The notes beneath the pieces are model-generated. The model was not told the DNA's origin and made no database searches. It was given only the letters and a program-made list of their open reading frames with translations. DNA of 64,000 nt from Bursaphelenchus xylophilus (Eukaryota > Nematoda > Chromadorea > Rhabditida > Aphelenchoididae), in the NCBI GenBank assembly GCA_904066235.2, contig CAJFCV020000006.1:8742001-8806000 (forward strand). The letters are read 5' to 3'. Of the stretch, positions 45,722 to 58,600 are shown in pieces (the first letter of the stretch is position 1; each line of letters starts with the position of its first letter). Position numbers and translations under genes: made by a program.

Positions 45722-48700
45722 TCTCTCTTGCGAAGCGGCGGAACGGCACGGCCAACGCCACTAGATTGGAATATTTTCAATCGGATTAAAACGTTCATTT
45801 CGCTAATTGTGCGAGAAAGGTTGAGCACAAGGTATTATGGATGGGGATCCGAGAGAGGGCACGTAGGGGATAAGGAAAACAAAAATATGGAAGAAGTAAA
45901 CATTCATCCGCTCGGATTGCGAGCCAAAATTGTGTGGTGTTAAGAACGGGGGTATTAAAGGAAAAATTTGGCAAATGGAATGCAGAAAACGTAAAAGCAA
46001 TTTAAAATTCAATCACTGTTTTCTTGATACATAACTCTATGTAGAGCCAATAAACAGGAAACTCAGGAAAATTTTTGCTCGCCATTTGGACCCGTAGCAG
46101 AGATCATCACAGTCTAATTGCACACGTTCTTGTCATTCCTCCCTATTTCAAGAGATTGAACTCAAAAAACAAGACAATTTCAAAAATTTCTTCCCCTCCT
46201 TTACCGTAATATACTTTGAAATATGACTTCCTAATTTCGCGACTTTGAAATTACAACAAATTCTTGGCTTCTACAATTTTGCTGCGCATATAAATGATAT
46301 AAATTCTACGTCATGACAAAACATTGTTTTCAGTGTTCAAAATATGCTTGCAAGTTATTCACTGTATATCCGGTGGAGAGGAGGGCGAAATATGCGAAAC
46401 TAAGAGTGCAGTCGAATTACAATTTATTCAAATTCGCACATTTCCCAGAATTTGGGCGTATGCGCGCCATTGAACGGCGAATCGTAGCAGAAAACAATGA
46501 GAGGTGTAGTTTGAGACTGTACTCTCGGATTGTTACAGTCAGACGGGCATCGTGGAGACAGCGATTGAACTTTAGTGGGGCTGGGAATGTGCCTACGACG
46601 TTGGGAATTGATTTTGACGAAGCTCGGGAGTTATGGAGATTAAAACTTCTATAGAATTCAAGAAATGTCTAAATCTCTACGACTTCTATCGTAACTACTT
46701 GACTTGGAAGTCAACTCGCTTCCGAATCAAGTCCTACATCCCAAGCACACGCTCGGGCCCACCAATGACAAATCTCTGCCCTGAAAAAGCACCGCGAATA
46801 AAAAAGAATTCAATGCCTCCCGGGATTACCCATTCACAACACAAAATCCGATACCGTAACGTTTCTTAAGCCCTGATCTGCTACGCAAAATCCCCCCTGC
46901 TAATCTATATGTCCCCATTTTTATTAAAAACCTTGCCGACCATTGGAGTAAATGACTGTAAAAACTTGCGAGAAACTATTGTATAAAGTTAATCCCAAAG
47001 CCATATGGGGGATCGCGAAGTTTCCAGCCCCGAAAATTCAAATGATAATCCAATTGAAATGTGGGGATGGTGCGGGTATTGTCTTGGAGTAAAGGATGGG
47101 CAGAAGTCAAATGTTAGCCTGGATTAGGGGTTCAATCCTGGGATTGTTTGCCAAATCATAGGCTAACGAATGTTTCCTACATGATGTGCAGACGGTCAAG
47201 GATTGTAGAGTCTTTTTATAACTGAATGGATATACTTTACATTCCAAGACATAAGCTGTCGTCTAATTATGAAATAAACAGACAAATGGATTGAATGTAC
47301 TTTTACTGTGGAAACCTATTTTTCCACGGCTCCGAAATGTCTCACGAAGCCTTTACGACCCTATAAAATACGAGTTCTCAAGTCGAAATCAATGAATAAG
47401 TCCTTCAAAAACTGGACCTCAGCATTGGCCCCTTCCCCATGTGCAAAGCTGGATCGATTGTCTCTCCGGGTTTCATCAAAAATCGGCTTTAAAAAGCGCT
47501 CACTTTGACTGGTTCGACAACCCGTGCTCCCACGCGTGAAAAGTGAGAGCCGGGACGCAAAATTCAAATCAATTCCGACTACGCTTTCTACGGTAAATCG
47601 TTTCCACACAAACAAGAGCATGATATAATACAAGTCGAGCAGGAGCATTGTAATTGGGTAGAAGTTTTTGGATAGTGTACTCAGAAAATGATTACAACTA
47701 TCTCGCAATGACTTAATTAAGTCATCAAAAAAATGGAAGGCGAATTTCTGATGGTCTGAGCCCCTGTTTTGCGCAAAACTTGGTTTATATGATTTGCCTA
47801 GACACAAACTCTCAAAGTGTTTAGATGGTGATTCATAGAGGCAACCGGGGAGATACACAGCGAAGTTAAGGCAAGAGACAATGGGAAATGAGGAGAGCTG
47901 GCCAGAGAGATACTTGGAGTAATCAAAAGAAGGTTAGGGCCTGCCAACTTTTGAAAGAATGTTTTCTCATAGCTCTAAATAAAATTTTTTTACACATAGT
48001 GCTTATCATGAAAAATAACTGTATATAGTCTTCGTAAACTTCGCACGAAACATACATAATTCGGGTCCTTGAAAAAGCAGTGATTTGAAAACCTTCCTAG
48101 ACTCTGAAGAAGGTGAGCTGATTTTGTTGCTACGCAATTTATTCTCCTGGCGGCGATGCGATTTTCGTTGCGGCAGAGCGCTCGCTATTTTCCCGACAGT
48201 CTGATACAAACTCTCCGACTCCAAGCCTCACTTACATAGCACCTAAACTGCATAATCACACCCCGAAATGTCTGATGTATAATATAATCCGAAGTTTCGA
48301 AGCCTACAACGTCGAGGTTATCAGGGATTAGGCCACAAGACTGGGCACATGGTCAGAAATAACATTACGTAAAACCGTATTTTCCTCGTGGTATAAGAGG
48401 GGATTGATTAGCGCTCAAATCGTGCCATTACTTGGATTTTAAGCCAATTAAGAGCGGTTCAAATCCACTCGGATTTGGCGTTTTTTGGACCGAAAACAAT
48501 GAATGGGCCTAAAATACGAGGAAGGGCTTAATTATCGGTGTCTAAATGTTGTTTACTCTTCATGAGAAAAAGATGACAAATTATAAATTTGTTGATTCTA
48601 CATACCAGTGAATACGGAATAGTTGTGGGAATTTGAGAGTCCCGCGGAGATATTACAGTATACCCTAACCACTGAAAGCCATAAAGGTTTGCCCAGCTTC

Positions 48701-51684
48701 CCTAGACATCAAAAGCATAAGTATTTTATATCCCTCCAGACACCTCGTTAAAACTTCTTCCCCCAATTTATATACCCTCCGATGTTGCCCTTATAATCTG
48801 TACAGTGAGAGTCAAAAATTGTAGAAAATAAGCTCCAGTTCCCCGGTTGATATCACACTTGTTACAAGGCCGCCCATCTTATCTGCCCCCAGGCACGTTC
48901 TTTCCCAATCCCCGGTCTTGGATTATGTTGAAAAGGGGAAAATTATTATTTTGTGCGGAAAAACTTAATAATTGAGAGATTATCGAAAATTCGGTGCTGA
49001 AATTTAAAGGGTGATCAACGGTTTGGAAGCGAGTCTCAATTTGTTAGAACGTGGGCTTTGGTCCGTACAATATTTTGCCGATCCACCTCTTTGGCAGACA
49101 CTGAGGCTTTAATTCGAGGACATCAGGAAAATAAGGAGGAAAGAGCAGGGAAGTGATGTTCTGGAAAGCTTTTTGGAGGACGGATATACCACGTAAAGAC
49201 TATGATGATGAAGATTTCTTGGGGCTATGATGCTCATATTTCTTTGAAATTTGCCCTGCTTGATCCACCTATATGGTGCACAAATTAATCCTTGCAAATT
49301 TCAGAGATTTGAAGATGTACCCGAGATATTCAACAGTATTTGCGAAGACTCTGGCAAATCAGGGGAGACTGTAAAAGATGAGCTCTGCTTTGGCCCGAAT
49401 TTTGTTTATCAAAGTCAGCGCGCGGCTATTCTATTGAGGAAATCAGCATTCCTCTTTTCCGGTTCCCTACTTGTGTTTTGTTTGTAAAAATATTGTGATC
49501 TTAATGGCTTAATCTAACCAGTCACCACATTACGGATTCGTTTTCAATTTCCACTATAAAAATATCTCTAAAATATTTTTTCCAATACTCTAACGTTATA
49601 CATCGTATTTGCATCTGACCCGACAAAACGCTACTGGTTCCGATAATCCCATTCGCTGAATCGAGCCCCCAACGAAGAAGAAACGCACGTATCAAAATCA
49701 GAAAGTAAAAGCGCCGACTCTTTTGCATGGACGCTTTGGAGTGTTATGGTCGAAATGCAACCTTCAAAGATCATCTACAAACGGAAGATACGATGAGATG
49801 AGAGCACACTTTAAATCTACATTAAATTGAGAGTGGGATGAACGATCAAATTCAAAACAGCCATTTGAAATTTGAATACAAAAATGGACACTTTAAAGAG
49901 TACGGTCGGTTCGACACGTGCGTCTCACGATACGACAAAAAGTTCTCTTGTAATGTAAGTCTCAAGTTTTTGAAAATCAAAAATAGAATTTTTGAAGACC
50001 ACAGACAATTTTTCCCATTAAATATCTTATAATTACTCGTGAGACTACTGTATTTCTCAACAAAGTTTCCTTGTAGAAGTCTCTAAAAAACGGCCACATT
50101 CAGAAACAATAGACAACAAGGAACTTGTGGAGGAAATTAGAAACTGGGAATACATACATATTGTACTCTGTTTTCTCATGCGTCGGCACTTTTGAAATCG
50201 TTCAGCCATTTTTGTTGGTTTCTGATCAAAGTAAAAACGTATTGTAATAATACGTGTATTAGAGTAGAGACATTGGAGTAGAAAGAAAGTGCATGCCGGG
50301 TTGCTTACTTATCCCGAAGCCTTCTTGACCCCGAAGGCTTCACAACGACCGAGAATAATCAAGAAGTTGAAATTCAACACCATTTAGTATCAATGAGGGA
50401 TAAAAGAAAAAAAGCCCCTCAAGGAAAAAAACACGGCAATAAACACTATCGAATGGCTTGAAAGTATGCAAACAATGTCATCAGATTTTTTTTCTAAGCA
50501 TCTGCACTTACAACCACACACATTCTGCCGGCTAACTAGTGATCTAAGCTCTGCTATTGATGGCATACATACGTAGCAAAAAGTGATTAAAAATTCAGAG
50601 AATGCTCTTGACTAGACAATAAAATATCAAGATCTCCTCTAGACAAGCGACCAATGGCGTTTGTACTTTCTTGAACTAAAGTTTCACTGTAAAAGAAAAC
50701 ATGCTAAGCTGACGTCGCAATCTTTTCCAGTTCAAGTATGCAGGAAGCTCAAAACAAGTTCCAACAAATTTTGATGAAAGAATTTGTGGTATGATCGGCC
50801 TGTTAAAGTCTTATAATGTAAGGATAGTAATTGAAAGGTACAGCGCGTTTTTTGCGGCAGGAAACTCTTACAATTTTTTTTCACTTCTGATGACGTACCA
50901 GTTAACAGTTAAGTACGTTCACAGAATTTAGTACGAGACGTATTCTGTTTTCAAAACTCTACAAATTTAACTCCAAAATACTGTAATTCAATATTCAAAC
51001 TACAATAAGTTTAGGAAACGAAAAGAAACGATCAAACTTGAGATTCGAGTGGTCTGAGATCACTGTTGACACGTTATTTTAAGGCGGAGAAGGCAACACG
51101 GATGACTCCAAAAATATGTTTAGAATGTTACAGTAGCTGCTAAAACTATGAAAAAACATTCACACGGAAATAGAAAGGTACAAAAAATTGAGTACCCAGA
51201 AAACTGTCGAATCGGTCTCATGACTTCTTATGTAATTATTACATAAATGCAGCACAAAAAAACCACATCGGAATTCCTACGGTACACAATTGAATACAAC
51301 CCCGTGGGAGTCAACGTAATTTTTTTTATACAGATTGAAATATGTACATACATGTAAAATGATTAAAGTCTGCGGAAATAACTTGGGGAAGTACGAAATG
51401 CTACTACAACATTGTTTCGGAAAAAAACAAAAGTTGTACAAACGGATTAGAAAATCGAATTCGTCACTTTTAGAGATCACAAAAGAGTGATTGCATTTGC
51501 ATGGTTAACTACGCATGATATCATATACGAAACAAGAGGTAAATGATGTGAGGAAAAAGGATTTCCATTTCGTTAAAAAACGAAATGGAACAAATATGGA
51601 AGAGGGTCGTTTCAAATGATGATATCATTGTGATATGTGAGGTGATACATGTGATCGTATTGGTTGAATCGTGGCATCAGAGTA

Positions 51685-51765
51685 GAAATCGGCTCTGGGG
51701 CTAGGCCCGGGCGAAAATCGTGGCCCGGCCCCGAAATGTTCAGCCCGGCCCCGGCCCCATTCAAA
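51685..51765. repeat. GC-rich CCCGGCCC patch
   Basis: Within AT-rich surroundings, CCCGG- and GGCCCCG-type units recur several times in about 80 bp (GCCCGGGCGAAAATCGTGGC, CCCGGCCCCGAAATGTTCAG, CCCGGCCCCGGCCCC). It looks like a degenerate tandem repeat or a fragment of a GC-rich mobile element. Confidence 0.4.
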
Positions 51766-54184
51766 TTCGAGAAAATGAGGCCCACGGGTGGCTCAGAGCC
51801 ATGTCTATGCCAGACTTTTCCTGAGTTTTGCGTACATGCTTTATGTCGGTTTAGGCCGTAAGTTTGTCTACATATTTGGAATCAGTCTGATTTAGAAACA
51901 TTTCCGTCGAATCAGAAAAGAAATCACAAAAATACGCTAAATTTGAAAAATTAATTTAAAGTAGTCTGCACAGCAGCTAAGAACTTCGCATATGTAAAAG
52001 TTCTGATTCTCGATCAATAATAGAGTTTTTCGTTGATTTTAACCTTCAAGAATGTTACCGTAGCCTCCGCGGTTGCAAAAAAATCCTATGTTTTTGCAGT
52101 ATTGAAACTGTTATGTGATTCCATTCCGTATGAAAAAGATGAACGGGATAATCCCAGAATACGTATTCAAGATTCCGAAAACAAGCTGTGCCATAAATGG
52201 TCTTACTATATATACTATTTATATGTTTCAGTCATTGATTATGTTTTAATATGCATTATATATCCATTGCCTTACTCCTTATCCACCACACGTTGTGAAA
52301 AGTTTGACTGTATTGGATTAGAAACCTCAAGGTCAGAGGGACTTTCACCTTTTGAGAGGCTTTATGTAAAACTGTGCTTCTCTCTTTTGTCAGTTTTATG
52401 CGAAATTTCAAAAATTTGGACTCATAAAGTCAAGAATGGGGGATTTTGTATTTCCGACAAAAAACAGAGCACTTCAAGATTTGCAAAAAACGCTTGGTAT
52501 GCATTGAAGGTATTGTAACAATAAACAATACAAAAGTGTTGTTATTGGAAGTAAGTAATCATAGAATAATAGAAATAAGACTGAATGTCTATAGAGGGAT
52601 TTTACATTTATCAGGAACATATTTTACCCATGAAATACTCTTTCAAAAACAAATTTCAGCGTTTGATCACAGCTGATCCATGACGTGCCGTCGAACCACA
52701 AATTTAGCAACATAATTTAATCTACCTTCAAGTCTCGACTTCCAAGTATATCTTTCCAGAAATCGGGCAGAAAATTGATTCCCACAGTCAAGTACGCGGA
52801 AAACCCCAAGAAATGAAAAAAAGTAATAATCCAGATGGTGCGAATCGACTAAATCCACCGCCCCCACCCAAGAAACCCGAGAATTTCACAGTGTTAACAT
52901 CATAATTGGGAGGGCCTTTGGACAGGCTTCAGGCCAAGTGTTTAGAAAACTTTTAATGCGATTATACTTCTTATACATGGGTCTGTGATCTATGGAATCC
53001 CCTTTGGAATATTGCTGCTTTCTTTTCGAAACCAACCTTTTTAACTGTATGGAAGCCATAGAATTGTAAACTTCTATGGCTTTAATCGACAATTAGAGGG
53101 TATAATTATAGCGGTGTGTGATTTAAAACTATTCAGAAAGAAGCCGGACAACATTGTTAAACTTTGAGATGTTGATGTTGTTAACAGGGACGGTCAAAAA
53201 CTTTGGATGGAAGGACATAGATCAAACAAACGCTGCATTTTGTTTGATCTTTATTAATCTACGTTAAAACGATAAGAGATAAAACCTGAGAGCCATTCTT
53301 TAAAACAATTCCTCTCCAGCCATCCTTTCACACCTTGCTAAACTCTAGGCTACCTTGCTACACTCGTTGTAAAGTTGTTCCACAGAACCAGCCAGCAAAA
53401 GACAGCTGGACCCCCGTCCCAACCTCTTATATATTCCCCATCACAGAGCAAGAATACATTTTTTACCGTACCCAAAAAAATAGTTGTAATGTTTCGAAGC
53501 CGAAGCCCTCTTGCACAGCCCGTTTTTTCATCAGGATCTGCGGGCAATTCTCAGCGGTTTTTGTTACAATTGCACGTATAAAAAGCCTAACCGTTGGTCT
53601 AACGATTAACGTTTTCAAAGGCCCCCGTATCTGGTACATTGTCGGTTTTTTTGAAGTGTTGAGACGTTTTTTGCTACAACTTTTTCACACTTTTTTCACT
53701 CTAAAGCGCAAAGACTAAAGGTACTGAGGAAGTTGGACAGTTGTTATTTTCGGCAGTACCGTAGGCAGGAAAACGGAATGACAAATTTTAGGAAATATTA
53801 ATGGCAGATTAATTTGGAACGTACGCATGGAGCCAAAATGTCTGCTCTTTGTGTTGATAAGTGGGATAAACATGATTTTATCTTCAAAACAGCTTCCTTG
53901 AATTGAAGGTTGGGCCAAATATAAAAACATTAGCTACCAAAATGCTCCGCGACATAAACAGTGACTCGTGAAAAAACAGATTTTTTGTAGAGTTTGTTTT
54001 TTCTGTAGAATATGCAAACATTCGTGGAATCTTTACCTCCCGTGTGCAGAGATAAGTATATAAGATTGTGGGTATCTCGGCAACCGAGATACTCACAAAC
54101 GAAGACTCATATACGTTGTGTTTAGGCTACATAAGTTCCTAAAATTTTTTATTCAAAAATTACTGAGGCAGCCTAGATATTTAA

Positions 54185-54480
54185 CTACGTTTGAGAGAGC
54201 GGGGTATATTTGGAGAGTGGGCAGAGATAAAAACTTTTTTGGCTAGTTTTCTGCCAAATGGCGCGGAAAAAATTCATTTTCAAAATGTTTCATTTTCGGT
54301 AAAAGCAAGGGTAAAAGTTTTCATGCGTAAATTCGCAAAAAGGGTCTAATTTTGGTCAACCTTCGGAATAAAAATCTCGGTTGTTTCTGCAAAACGCGAG
54401 CTAGAAATCTTGCTTTTCATAGAAAAAATTAATCCAAGTTGTTGCAGGTTTCATTAAAATTATAGAAATTTTTTATTTAA
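54185..54480. repeat. Decayed copy related to the 449-bp TTA element
   Basis: AAATCTCGGTTGTTTCTGCA followed by AAACGCGAGCTAG, TAGAAAAAATTA and GCAGGTTTCATTAAAAT match in order the right half of the element at 11022-11470. The terminal inverted repeats are not recognisable, so this is an old copy. Confidence 0.6.
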
Positions 54481-55504
54481 AAAATTCAAATAATTTTGGA
54501 ATTCGTTAAAAAGTTTTATAAAAAACACAAACATTATGGTAAACTTCCACCAAAAAATATCAGTAGAATCCACAAGTGGGCTAAAAATACTGCGAATATG
54601 TCACCAAAGTCTATGCTTACTTTGTCGCAAGCTTCACAAATCTCACGTCTCATTTCGAGAACTGGAAGTTGCATGTCTGGAAATTTATAAACTCTGCAGA
54701 ATTTGAAACAACGGCCCTATCTTATGACTATTCCACTTATAAATGAATAGTTTGGACCTTGACGTGCACCTGACATTCCAGCAATTGTGAGTCATGTAAC
54801 ACTCGGTGTCAGGCACTCGTTTTTTGTACCCTTGTCCACCACACGGTCATTCTTTCCGTTCAAGCACATTCTCGGTTTAAACTTGGCAACGTCTTGAACA
54901 ACAATGGGAGACTACGGCTTACAATACAAGCGTTCAAAAATTACTCTTGACAATAGTCACTTACCGTGATAAAGTATGTTTGCTGTTGAGTTAAAAAGTC
55001 CTATTTTTAAAACTTTTTTTGTGATTTAAAAAGGCCAATTTGACAACTCTCAGTTCAAACGATTAATAAATATAATTTCTTCATCGCATCTCCGGCGAAA
55101 TACAAAACTCAATAAAAAGTACAGGTACAATTCAAGAATATCGTGCCTGCTAAAAAACTGAAAGTCAAAAACTGTCAACGTTTTTGCTGTACAATTTTCT
55201 GTTGCAAAAAACGACTGATCGTGAGGGCAATGGTGTAAAGAAGTTTTGCAACTGAAAAAAAATCTAGTGGCTAATTGTATGCAAGGTTTATTTTTGTTTG
55301 TTTGGACAAGAAAAACGTGGCTACAGGTCAAGCTTAGCACGGTGGTTTTTAACGACGAAAGATGATAAAAATGGCATTTCTTTGGTCAAAAAGGGTGACA
55401 ATTTATGATCCTGTTCTTAGGGATGTGTAATATTAAGTAGGTTTTTTTTAATTCCGTGGGCTTTGAAGCACTTTATAGTTTGATCCAAGTAAACATGAAT
55501 GATG

Positions 55505-55602
55505 GTCGGGAAAGCAATGAGCACAATGTCGCATCGCCGCCGAGAAGATGACTTCAGTTGCTGCGATTGGCGCGGCGTCATTGTGCTCATTATTTTCTCG
55601 AC
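55505..55602. repeat. Foldback repeat
   Basis: The left arm GTCGGGAAAGCAATGAGCAC and the inverted right arm (complement GTCGAGAAAATAATGAGCAC) form a stem of about 25 bp extending into GC-rich inner arms. A related half (CGCTCGCTATTTTCCCGACA) lies near 48180-48205, so it is a small family. Confidence 0.6.
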
Positions 55603-58600
55603 AGACCGATATCAAAGTTTACATTATATCCCTGATCATCCTATGCTTTCAAATATCCTATAAAGCCAGACCCTGTTAATCTAGAACAAGCCCCTTTTTG
55701 TCATCTTAAAAAAGGTCTTACCCCTACTTTATAATTTTTTCCATTGACAAGTGCATTTATTCAATAGCTTGATACAATTTCTTTTTATTGTGAAAAAATT
55801 AAGTGTTAGCAAAAAATCACTGTCCCTTACAAATAATTTTGACAGAAATATCTGAAAAAACTTCAGCTACAAACTCCCGTATTTTCGAAATCCAAATTAT
55901 TAAAAAAGTAAAGTCCGTTTTTAGCTCAACTTCCTTGCTGTTAACCCAGCCTAATTATTAGCCGTGCAGTTTTAGCATTCGGCGCAGGGTTGTAAACTAC
56001 AATCTTCATTTACAGGAAACCCCGACTTGTTAAAAATGCAGCCAAATACCCATGTTTGTTGGGGGGAAACGACGCGCTTGTAGCCAGCGTCTGAAAATAC
56101 AAAACATGTCGAGAAAAGATTTTCGTGCCAAAAAAGAGGGTACGCGTTGTAACGGTGCCCTCTTATCCTTCGGTGTATCTTCAAGTAGTTTCAGAAATTT
56201 GACTCAAGGCAATAAGGAAGGCGAGATGTCGCGCGAAATGGGGGACGAGAAGATGGGGCAGAGAAATACAAAAAAAGTGCCGGTTGAAGTGTGTTTAATG
56301 CACTTTTAGTGTGGGGAATGTAGCTATACCGTAAATTGTATGGTATTGTTGAAGAAAAGTTACAATTTGTCTGCTAAAAAAGGCGGCCAATTAGGGATGC
56401 CATATGGAATGTAAAGGCTATGCTGATTTAAAAAAAATTTGGTCAGAAAATAATTTCAGATTGTCGCAATTACAGGCAAAAATACTTTACCGATGTTCGC
56501 CAGAATCTACATTTAACTACATTTAAATTATTGATGAGAAAACAAACAATAACGAATCAAAAGTCACTCTACCGTAGCCCAATAAAATCAGTGGAAAACT
56601 GGAGTGAAATAATAAAGTGCGTTTAGGCGGTGAGAGCGGTTGACTAACAATTAGAGCCCCCGCGCTATTACTCAAAACTCTCCTGCGCATCCACCCACCT
56701 TACGCTGCTGAAGAAACATTCTCTGCAGCCCCCTAATTAGACACAATTTCGATGCCGATGGGATCATTTCAGAAGCACTCGAGGAGGCGCTGATGACTCC
56801 GTTGCATCCCTCAATTGCCACTCCATAGCGCCACGATATAACGGACCGCCGCAATTACAGAACAAACATCGAAAGTAGCATTTTTGTGGGGAGCGTCTTC
56901 TTCGTTCGCTCGTGCGTCGATGGCGTCTGAAGCCAGTTGTTGCCGGCGCCCGATTCGAATTCAAGATTCTCGAGATGCGCAATTTATGGAGCGCGACAAG
57001 ATTTACGGTTGAGCTCGCGTTTGTATCCTAAGCAAATATTTGGCTTCACAGCGATGAGCAGTTGACTATGAAGAAAGACAGAGATCAGTGAGCTGTGCGA
57101 CAAATTTGTTAGTGAATTTTGAAGGAGCATGCTAAGACGTCGTATTTTACAAAATTCCATTCCTCTTGTTTATTTCGCATGAGAAGATTTGATCAATGAA
57201 CAGTAAGATCAAATTGAGGAACAATATTTTCTAAGAATAAGACATAAATACGTACATATATTACTTTGTTTTCTCGCGCATCTAAAAAGTTGTCAAAAAT
57301 TTTTTATTACTTTTTTGAGATTTTTGGGTTGTAAATTTTTACTGATATACTAATGTAGCGCACAATATTTCCACACAACAGCAAATTTTTCTCTGAAAAA
57401 GTGGAAAAGCTATGAAATGGGCTTTTCACGCTGGCCAACAATTCTCATCTGCCGTTCCAGTAAAAGTTTCACAGACTGCCGCCGGAAAACTAGACTTAAA
57501 ACTTCTTTCAAAGGCAATAAGTAACCAAAATGCACATTGCTCTATCAATCTTACTACCATGTACAATAAAAAAGTTTTTATCACAAGCTCCAAAAATTAA
57601 TTTCCAATCCCACAATACATCAACATGAATAAGCCTTCGACAAAAGTACTATAAAAAAAGCAACATTCGACCTTTCATTGGGATTTCGAACTGGAATCGT
57701 TGAGAAAAAACTTCCGGCATTTTTTGTGCGAGGTTTAAACGGCGCCGAAGTAATCTTCTTTTGAAAGCAAAAGTTGACATTCAAATTTTACTTTTTTCAT
57801 TTATTCATCGTCGCACCGCTGGACACTCCGAACGGATTCTGGGGATTGAGAATGATCAATCGCTGGGATTTGCGGTTCGTTTTCATAGCTAATACCGTAA
57901 TTGGGGTTGCTGCAGATGATGGGTATGAAGCTTCTTGGAGAAGACAGCTATGTAAATAGTATGATTTAAGTGGGGATTTAAGAAGAATTGAGAAGTTGAA
58001 AGGTGGGATTAGATGCCCTACCTATGATTTGACATTCGTTACAAAATGGTTCAATATACATATGTATATAGAACCGTGGGTCAATTTATTTACATTCCAT
58101 TATGTCAGCCCTTAGATTTTGATGAAACCTGGTACAAATCTGTTCATAAAATTAGAAACGAAAATATTTTATCTTGTCTTTATTAGTGGTTTTTGAGTCA
58201 AGGTTGACCAGTTGTAGTGGAACTTCTGTACTGAATTTGCATAAAATTACTCGGATTTTGTCCTACGAAGCTTTCATTCTAGCATACTACTGCCTCTTGA
58301 AACCCTTGAAGTTGATCGTTATAGACAGGTTTAGTAATAGGGAGTTCTCTGTGCAGATTTCTATACTATACCTCGCTGACCACGTAAAACTCCAGCTCAG
58401 GCGTCATAACTTTACCTGAAGGCGTGCTGGAGATAACAGAAGGTTCAATCTTTGTATCTTATCAACACAAAACACATTTTGTAATTAGCCTCCTGTACTT
58501 TCAGCCATACCAACAAAGTTCATTCACTCAAACTAATTTTTTTCTGTCTGTTTTCGTTATCGTCAAACTTCGAAGTGAAGGCCACAACAGTTAATTAGAG

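Noticed and set aside
46313..46869. Two overlapping open frames of 113 and about 78 codons
   Set aside because: No recognisable family. The frames overlap each other and lack consistent splice sites; likely chance.
47361..47858. 165-codon open frame on the minus strand
   Set aside because: It begins with a non-ATG codon, has no family resemblance or signal, and overlaps an equally open frame on the other strand.
48440..48485. Possible tRNA B-box (GGTTCAAATCC)
   Set aside because: No matching A-box at the right distance and no acceptor stem pairing; no cloverleaf can be drawn.
51565..51588. Small palindrome TCCATTTCG...CGAAATGGA
   Set aside because: Only 9-bp arms around an A-run loop in AT-rich DNA; too short to interpret.
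52033..52518. 161-codon open frame on the plus strand
   Set aside because: No ATG at the start, composition driven by AT-rich codons, no domain and no splice context.
53335..53718. 127-codon open frame
   Set aside because: Competing open frames on both strands and no homology that I recognise.
57774..57959. Short coding-like exon (APLDTPNGFWGLRMINRW)
   Set aside because: Isolated, with no partner exons or family match; not enough to call a gene.
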